A stretch of 64,000 bases of DNA from Spizellomyces punctatus DAOM BR117 (taxonomy: Eukaryota > Chytridiomycota > Chytridiomycetes > Spizellomycetales > Spizellomycetaceae). Of the stretch, positions 57,286 through 64,000 are shown piece by piece (position 1 is the stretch's first letter; the number at the start of each line of letters is the position of its first letter). A program made the translations under genes and the position numbers. The stretch lies in the NCBI RefSeq assembly GCF_000182565.1, contig NW_015971543.1, forward strand, positions 531,397 to 595,396, given 5' to 3'. The notes under the pieces were generated by a model. That model did not search any database. It had not been told where the DNA came from and saw only the letters and a program-made list of their open reading frames with translations.

Positions 57286-59031
57286 ATGGACGAGAATAGA
57301 GGTGAGTGTGGTGCTATTTGCATCATGTACGTGTGCTGCTGTTAAATCCTACTTTGTTGGTAGTAGAGAACCGTGTGCATACTGGTAAAGAGGGTATGAG
57401 CAAACATGGAACAGTGTTTAGGATAATGGCTCATATGCATTTTTTGTAGGTCAAAGTGTCGAGCGTGGTCGTGAGCCGCTTTCGGGTCGAGCACCTTTTT
57501 CTGTTGTTAATGGCGAGGCCAATATAGGTGTGTTTTTGGCTGTATTTTGTTTTTTTGTCTTTTTGGTAGTTTATAGCTCATCAGCTGCAGGAGCCACGGA
57601 GTGCCCTCAAAAGAGTTCAAGTGCCTGTAGTCGGGCTAGCAGTCCCGCAAGAGGTACAATTCAGCCTATTTCATATTTGGTTATTCCATCGTACTGATGA
57701 CATCACCAGCGGTCTCCCCACACCGCTCAAAACGCAAACTGGTCTTTATTCAAGGCTACAACAAGCGAGTGGTCCGACGTCGCTTTCGGACCACAAAGGA
57801 GCAACTGTCCATCCTCAATGAATTCTTTACCCACACCGAAATACCCACTAGGGACGAGAAAAGGGCCTTGGCGGAACGATTGGGCATGGCGGAGCGGCAG
57901 GTTCAGGTTTGGTTCCAGAATCGACGTGCGGCGAAAAAGACGAGTCCGAGGTCACTGGAGCGGAGCATGTCACCTGCCACGAGTCCTTCCTTGAAACCCA
58001 CCAGTATGTCTGGTGTCTCTCCTAAAATGCTTGTACTGGATTCTCCACCGCGGAAACCTCCACGCGCTGTGAAGCCTGTCCCACCACCGGCACCGACCCA
58101 TCGCACAGCATTGTCTCCCATCAATCTCGACAGTCCCCCACGACCCTCAGATCCCATCCTTGTCTCCAGCCCTACCCCCAAACCCTCGAAACCCTCCGCA
58201 GTAATCTTGCTTGACAGCCCACCCCGACCGCCCACATCCATCGTCCTTGACACACCGACCAAACCCACCACAGTCTCCGAGCTCTTTTCCCCCTCCGATC
58301 TAACCACCCCCGATATCAGCCATGAACTCACATCTGATGCGACTTCCCGTGAAAGCGATTGGACCTTTGTCGATAACACACACAAGTCCCTTCGTCCACG
58401 AAAACGCAAGGCCACGACAGTCGATCACACGCCACGTTCTAAACGCCGAAAAGACGACACCGTGATTAGTTTGTTGAGTTCACCCCTTGCGAGTCCAAAG
58501 GAACCAACATTTGAATTGGACCAACAAGACTGGACAGCTATTTTTGATAGTTTTGTTCGTGCTGAACCTTCCACTGACCTCCCCACTGACCTCCCCACTG
58601 AATCATACACATCACATACGGAACCGCCTACGGAATCAACGACAGAACTACCCACTGAATCCATAACGGAATCAACTACAGAACTATCTACGGAGCCACC
58701 TACGGAACCTCTTACGGAAGCACTAGACTGGTCCACCCTCCTCACATCCCCCTTCCCAACCGACCCACCAACAGATTTGGACCAACTCTTGACGGAATTG
58801 GATCAAACTCCCACGTCACCTACCTTGCTCCAACAAGCACTTGAAATGGAGATGGGATCTTTTGTTGGTGGGTCTTTTGATTTTTCGGATATTTTGGGTG
58901 AGTGTGATGGGTTCGGTGGTGAACCGGGTGAAGGGGCGGGTGATGGGGGGAAACGAGGTCTTGGTGCAAGTGGTGGGATGGAGGATTTGGAAGATTCTTT
59001 GCAGGGGCTTTTTGCTTTTGAGACTTTTTGA
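57286..59031 (+). CDS. Homeodomain transcription factor
   Basis: Five exons (57286-57301, 57367-57393, 57450-57527, 57591-57653, 57710-59031) join in phase to 501 residues; the first carries only 16 coding bases. The homeodomain occupies about residues 66-130: RRRFRTTKEQLSILNEFF, then QVQVWFQNRRAAKK with the helix-3 WFQNRR that contacts DNA. The spacing is that of a typical, non-TALE homeodomain. Downstream is Ser/Pro-rich with several LDSPPRP and LDTPTKP words, a basic segment (RPRKRKA, PRSKRRK), a TEP/TEL/TES repeat tract (58560-58730) and an acidic C terminus. The last third looks like an activation region. No mating-type neighbours are visible, so it need not be a sex-locus gene. Confidence 0.87.
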
Positions 59032-59421
59032 AATTTGTATTTTGTGCGTTTGTGGATTTGGGGGTTTTGTAAAAGCTTTCTTTTTTTTTTTTTTGTAAAG
59101 TGTATGTAATGTGCAGTTACTATCAAGGGGTTTTGGGTTTTTTGCTAAAAACGTTTTTTTGCTTGGCATTGTTTTATCGGTTCTATCCGTGTGCCGACTG
59201 TGTTATCTTCACAATGTATCGCATCGAGTAGCATTTCTGTAGACAAAAAAGAACGATTCGCATTTGTTTATTTTTAATACAATGTTGCTTTTTTGCTAAG
59301 ATTTTCTCGTATCCCTGTAAACTGTTTCTCTTACAGTAAAAATTCCATCATTGCAGTTATATTATTTCTATTTCCCTTCCCACTTGTATAGCCATGCACA
59401 TCATGCCACCATGACGTTTTT
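59032..59421. other. Intergenic between convergent genes
   Basis: 390 bp, T-rich, 3' UTRs only. Confidence 0.5.
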
Positions 59422-61099
59422 TTAGTGCCCAGCTCCACCTCCAACCATCAAACTCCCCAAACTCGTCGCCATGATCACGCATCCTGTGAATGCAAGAAGG
59501 ACTGCACCGACCCTTGTTGCATTCCATGGTGTATTTTCCGTTAATTTGTAATAAAAGATTCCGGGGAGGATGTAGCAGATGGTTGTTGAACCCGTTGCGC
59601 CCACATAGGCCAAAACCTATCAAAATCAAATCAATACCCCGCAAAAAAGGACCAACAAACAGTGGAATACGTACCGTTGCAAGATTCTTTAACAGCACAG
59701 CCGCCCCAAAACTCCCTACCATAATCACCACCGTCATGCCTACCCATTTCGTCCATGATAGGTCCTCTGTTTCTGGCTTTCGGATGTGGGTTAGGATTTT
59801 TTCTAGAGAGGCGCGGCAGGGGTGGCATTGGAGGGGGTAGGATAGGAGGACGAGGAGGGCGATGGCGAGTTGGCCGCCGGTGATAAATGGGCTGGGTGGG
59901 TCTGTAATATGTCAAGAGTGAATAAAGACTAACCAAGTGGGAAAACATGAGTGGTAAAAACGTTTACATTGGCCAATGATATTGGATGCTACTTCGTTTC
60001 CAAATGTAAGGTATCCCAATATGCCAATCGTTTCGTACACGGAAAAGGCTGTCCCGACGGATGTCAAGATGACGCCTGTGATGCGTTGGGGACGATTATC
60101 GTCGAGTTCATTGTATACTGCGAAAATCTACAAAAATCGTAAATAACACTGCGACGTACACGTCATGTCCAACATGCCATACTCACATTCTGATGACACG
60201 TAAACGCAAACACAAAAATCGGCAAATACCCAAAAAAAGCTGTATCCACCTTAAACCACCTCACATCCCCCCAAGGTACATGTGGTGGCATGTCGTTTGT
60301 AGGCGCCAGGAAATAATACACGACAATGAGGAGGAGGTATACGACGGAGAGGAGGGCAAAGGCGGATGTGTATCGAAGGGAATCGAGACGGGAGAGGAAA
60401 CAAAAGGGGGAGACGAGGAGGAGAGAAAGAGATATCCAAAAGAGTTTGGTGCGGAGTATAGAGTCTTGTGGTGTCCCTGGTGCAAAGCCTTCAACCACCT
60501 TTGGTAACTAGATAGGAATAAAAGAAGCAGCATGAATACAGACTGCAATGCACACACACACAAAAGAAACTCACCAAATCCCCACAAATAACCAAATACG
60601 AAACCGACACCCCAAAACACTTGACCGCAATCGCCACATCGAAAAACACTGCCGCATTCGGGTATGTCCGTTTTGCACATGCATTAAACGACGAACTCCT
60701 CCCCACTTGAGCTGCAACCCGTGTCAACAAGATTAAACCAAACGCCGATGCCGCCCCCGAGAGTCCAATAAGTATGATTCCAAGGCCGAGACCAACACCT
60801 GCAATAGCCGAAGGCTACCCCATTGAAGAACGTTCAGCAAAACGTAACATTTTCAGTTGAATAAAGGAATGTAAAATGATACACACCATAGCCAACATCC
60901 CAGACCCTAATATCGTATTACAAATATTCACACAAGATGATCCAAACGTTCCCGTCGGTCTCGCTTCGTCTAGGACATTATCCGATAGGTGATCCGAATC
61001 TGCTTCTTCATCATCTGGGAGGGCTGCGTATTGGGTTCGGGATGTGCGGGGTGTGGTCGTGGGACTGCCTTGCGGTGTTAGGAATTCTGAGGAGGACAT
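59422..61099 (-). CDS. Amino-acid transporter of the AAAP/AVT family (AVT6-like)
   Basis: Six exons (61099-60887, 60814-60575, 60507-60187, 60127-59968, 59901-59675, 59616-59422) join in phase to 451 residues. An N-terminal cytosolic stretch of about 45 residues contains acidic and SP sites. Then come about eleven membrane helices, starting with CNTILGSGMLAMPSAIAGVG, the diagnostic first helix of the AAAP family, and including FVFAFTCHQNIFAVYNEL, where fungal AVT proteins read F.CHQN. In yeast AVT5-7 export neutral or acidic amino acids from the vacuole with proton coupling. The tail (GGGAGH) is short. Vacuolar location is inferred from the family. Confidence 0.9.
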
Positions 61100-61656
61100 A
61101 CCGAATGGTGGCCATCAAGATGCTGACAAGAATGTAATGGCTGCGTCGCCTTTTACAGCGGTTTTGGGGGCTTTTTGATTACTCGATGAAACACGCGTTG
61201 GGTTATCGAGTCTTTTTTTTTTTTTTTTGTGGGTTCTCTTAAGTTTGTTGGGATCGCCAATGGTTCTTTCTTGTATTCGTCTGGCTTAACTCTTTTGTGT
61301 AGGATTGGATTGGATGGGCAAAAATCCTTTGTTAAAAAGGCCTTAAATGTTTTGTCTGATGGATAATGTCACTTGACCTTCGAAAGGCTGTTCTGGAAGG
61401 CAGTAAACACTTTCAAGGGACAAAGTAGCAAAAGTTCATTTTTGAATGTCCAAAAGCATGCATTGCAAAAGAATCTGATTATGGGCATATGAACTCTCAT
61501 CCTGTCAAATAGCAACAAAGTTTATTATTCTGATGCACTGGGTACCGGTGGATCCGACATGGTAATGGACTCGGTTAGCAAGCGTTGCATTTGCTTGTTC
61601 ACATCAATAGCATGTACTGGAAAATGCCCTAGAGTTAGATTGCAAGGCCTTATCGT
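61100..61656. other. Intergenic
   Basis: Promoter side of the transporter. A T17 run lies at about 61208-61229. No gene seen. Confidence 0.4.
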
Positions 61657-62640
61657 TTACTGCCATACGGCCCAATTAGCATCCTGTCGAATAGCCACCC
61701 AATTCTTTATTCTGCTGCACCGGGAATAGGTGGATCCGAGATGAAAAAGGACCTTGTAGTCCAATTTGTTTCCTGAGACCTCTTTTGTTCCATACACCAC
61801 GATCACCTGCTCGTAGTGGATGTCGTGGACGTACGAAAGGGTCCTTGTCTTCTTCATGCTCTGGTCCCTGCCCCATTCCTCCTCTGCGAAGAGTGGGAAA
61901 GGGTTACGCTGCCCCCCACCAGAAATCTAACGCCCTGTTCCATAAAACGGAGCATTCGGAGACTGCGCGAAAAGTGCGTTGGCGGAGTGGGCTGGAGTAA
62001 AATCCATAGGTCCCCCCGCATAAGCAAAACTGAACAAAAATCCACATTGAAACGTCGTCCCAGCGGAACACTTGTATGAGGCGCAGTGCCAATGACATAA
62101 TCGCCTGACGTGGCGCAATATTGAATGTTCACCTGAAAACCGTCAGGAAATACGCGGTGATAACATCAAATTCCTAAGAACTTGGCAATTCACGTGAGAG
62201 TCTATAAAATGTTCAATGTATAGCCCTTCCAAAGGTCCGTTATAATCCCTTTTGTAAAGAGGCCGCTGCCCTTCGTTACAAAACGACGGGAAGAAAAACA
62301 CAAAACATCCCCCCAGCATTGGGTTCATCAACTTTTGTCAAATGTCGTTCTATCCACCGCACTGCAAAAACGTTTTGATTAACATTCGCAAAAGTCGAGA
62401 GGTTGAATTGCGCGACAGGGAAAGAGTCGGTCGTTCCCGAATATAGAAGCGACCAGCCCTTCCGGTGACGGCATCGTATTTTTGTTGCTCCTTCTTCCGA
62501 GCTTGCTTGTGCAATTCTGTTCTGGAGAGAATTTCATTGTATAGCTATCAAAAACTCCGATCCCAGAAGCCTCTTCTTTTTCGTTGGTCGGTGATTTTTC
62601 AAAGTCCTCTTTTTCCAACATTCCTTCTCGGCGAAATCGG
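61657..62640 (-). other. Possible split or decayed unrecognised gene
   Basis: Several adjacent minus-strand segments read like protein: TDSFPVAQFNLSTFANVNQN, FAVRWIERHLTKVDEPNAGG, VNIQYCATSGDYVIG, and a distal QVIVVYGTKEVSGNKLDYKV. They lie in different frames, separated by stops, and could be exons or a decaying gene. No reliable exon chain was found and no family recognised. Confidence 0.3.
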
Positions 62641-62891
62641 TTCTTTGGCCTGCGCTGTGCTGGGGAGCTAAACGGTCCTGGCAGTCAACGTTGTAATATA
62701 GTGTGTGAAAGTATAAATCAATCAAGAAGCAAACGTAGTACACAGTAAGCACATATACCTTTGATATTCTTTTTGTAAATTAGCACGGGAGTGAACAAGT
62801 TCAAGGTGAGCAGTCAAAGTTTTGTGGAGATTTGGCGTGAAAGACATTTGAGCTGACATTATATTCCAGTCTTATAACACAAGAAACAAAG

Positions 62892-64000
62892 ATGGCTACA
62901 TTCGCAACTGAAATTTGGACGCCTGGTTTGGTAGAAAAGCCCACGCACAGGCATCCCAGCGTGGCCTCCAGACAATCATCTGTGGCGTCTCACAAGGCAC
63001 CATCGAGAAATCCAAGCGGTGCGGCTGGTAGACCTCCGCCAGCCCCAGTGAGCAGTAGTAATGGCTCAGTCTCGGGAGCATCGACCGTGTCCGGTGTGGC
63101 TGACGATAAGGGGTGAGTACTCACAGTGTTGACATTGTTATTCTTCGTGGATCTGACATGTATGACGTACAGGCGACCTCCTTCACCTAGTAGCATCACC
63201 TTTCCAGTCCCGCCTCGTCGTAATATTCTATACCGCATCTTCCATCCGGGGGAATCCGACGGAGAGCCTGTCTTTGGTCGTTCGCGCCGGTCCTATGGCA
63301 GTGGCAGTGAGGCAGAGTCCGAAGGTGAACACTCGGATGAGTCTGATACGGAAGGATTCTTTGGACGCCCACGTCGTCGACAGAACAGTCTCACGGAAGC
63401 AATGCGCAAAGTGGAACTTAATGATTTGACCCGTCGCAGTGTCTCGACCAAGGAAAAGCCCAAACACCGCGGTCCTTCCATGTTCAAGGGAGCGTCGGAT
63501 ACTGAGGGTAGTGGCTCCGAGACAGAGCCTGAACCGGCTCAACCCAAGCGTTCGACATCAAAGTCCAACATCTTTTACGACCTGCTTCACGGTGGTAGGA
63601 AGCCCAAGAGTCAATCTGCGCCTACGAGCCCTGGCATCAATCCCGTCGCTGCCCCGCTCGAGTACAGCTCTGACGACAGTAGCAAGAGCAGTGACTCGGA
63701 AGTGGAAACCAAAGTTGAACATTCTCACAATCTGTTCAAGGATCTCATTATGCATGCGCGACAAAAGAAGCATGCTGTCGCTGGGAAAGCCGCCGAAAGT
63801 CATGCTCGTACCGCAGGTCCTCCTAGCCCCGGTGCGGATGACAAGCCGGCCATGATGAGGTCCTTGTCTGAGAACTCGCTCACCAAATACGGACGCAAGG
63901 AAGAGATTCTTGGTAGAGGTGCGAATGCGGTCGTTCGCTTGTGTTGTCCTGCCGACAATAAGGAAAAGAAGCTCGCCATCAAAGAGTTTCGTAAGCGCCG
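62892..64000 (+). CDS. SAT4/HAL4-type protein kinase (5' part only)
   Basis: Exons 62892-63112 and 63173 to beyond the window edge; about 349 residues are visible. The start (AAGATGG) is followed by a long Ser/Pro/Arg-rich, disordered region with acidic SD/ED clusters (SGSEAESEGEHSDESDTEG) and a repeated NIFYDLL/NLFKDLI word. The kinase domain begins near residue 325 with KYGRKEEILGRGANAVVRLC and the ATP-binding lysine in LAIKEFRKRR. A GxGANAVV loop and KEFRKRR are typical of the fungal Npr1/Hal4/Hal5/Sat4 kinases that regulate transporters and ion homeostasis. Only the first two kinase strands are in the window, so catalytic residues cannot be checked. Confidence 0.8.

Noticed and set aside
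57903-58415. 170-residue minus-strand frame over the homeobox gene
   Set aside because: Antisense shadow of the Ser/Pro-rich coding region.

Overview
The window is nuclear DNA of a fungus. Protein-coding genes are split by many short GT-AG introns, mostly 55-75 bp. The protein set includes a fungal-type hybrid histidine kinase with a response-regulator domain, a GT32 sphingolipid mannosyltransferase, an AVT-type vacuolar amino-acid transporter, a SAT4/HAL4-type kinase and a DOMON-cytochrome b561 protein. The homeobox, MARK-like and LYSMD-like genes and the high intron density suggest an early-diverging lineage (chytrid or zygomycete grade) more than a yeast or typical ascomycete; that placement is inference. 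Nearly all gene models here were assembled by hand by joining exons whose splice phases agree, so exon ends are predictions.

Layout. 1-31 kb is gene-dense: a tandem CCCH zinc-finger gene running off the left edge (minus), a MOSC/mARC gene (plus) with an apparent 3-nt exon, a DOMON-b561 membrane oxidoreductase (minus), a MARK/Par-1-like kinase (plus), a small unknown gene, a RING protein with a C-terminal membrane anchor, a small type I membrane protein, a multi-exon SET-bromodomain-Tudor chromatin gene (minus) divergent from a C2H2 zinc-finger gene (plus), an intracellular LysM protein and a 26-exon MSH5 gene with a very long N-terminal extension. A small type I membrane protein, a tRNA-Arg(UCU) and a MEDS-PAS hybrid histidine kinase follow to 36.5 kb.

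37-53 kb is accessory and repeat-rich. It holds three copies of a composite repeat built from ~120-bp units, minisatellites and a recurring hairpin word. It also holds an opposite-strand minisatellite with the same hairpin, two arrays of ~290-bp units each carrying a tRNA-Ser-like sequence, decayed gene fragments (alpha/beta hydrolase, CSC1/OSCA channel, a possible glycoside hydrolase tail) and a 100-bp assembly gap.

53-64 kb returns to ordinary genes: GT32 glycosyltransferase, a LEA-like amphipathic protein, a homeodomain protein, the amino-acid transporter and the start of a SAT4/HAL4-type kinase that leaves the right edge.

Taken together the genes are housekeeping and regulatory: mRNA decay, chromatin marking, meiosis, polarity kinase signalling, two-component sensing, and membrane transport and lipid glycosylation. 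No operon-like cluster or biosynthetic pathway is evident. The most unusual signals are the tRNA-Ser-derived tandem repeats, the hairpin-bearing composite repeat, the 3-nt exon, the SET-bromo-Tudor combination and the MSH5 extension.
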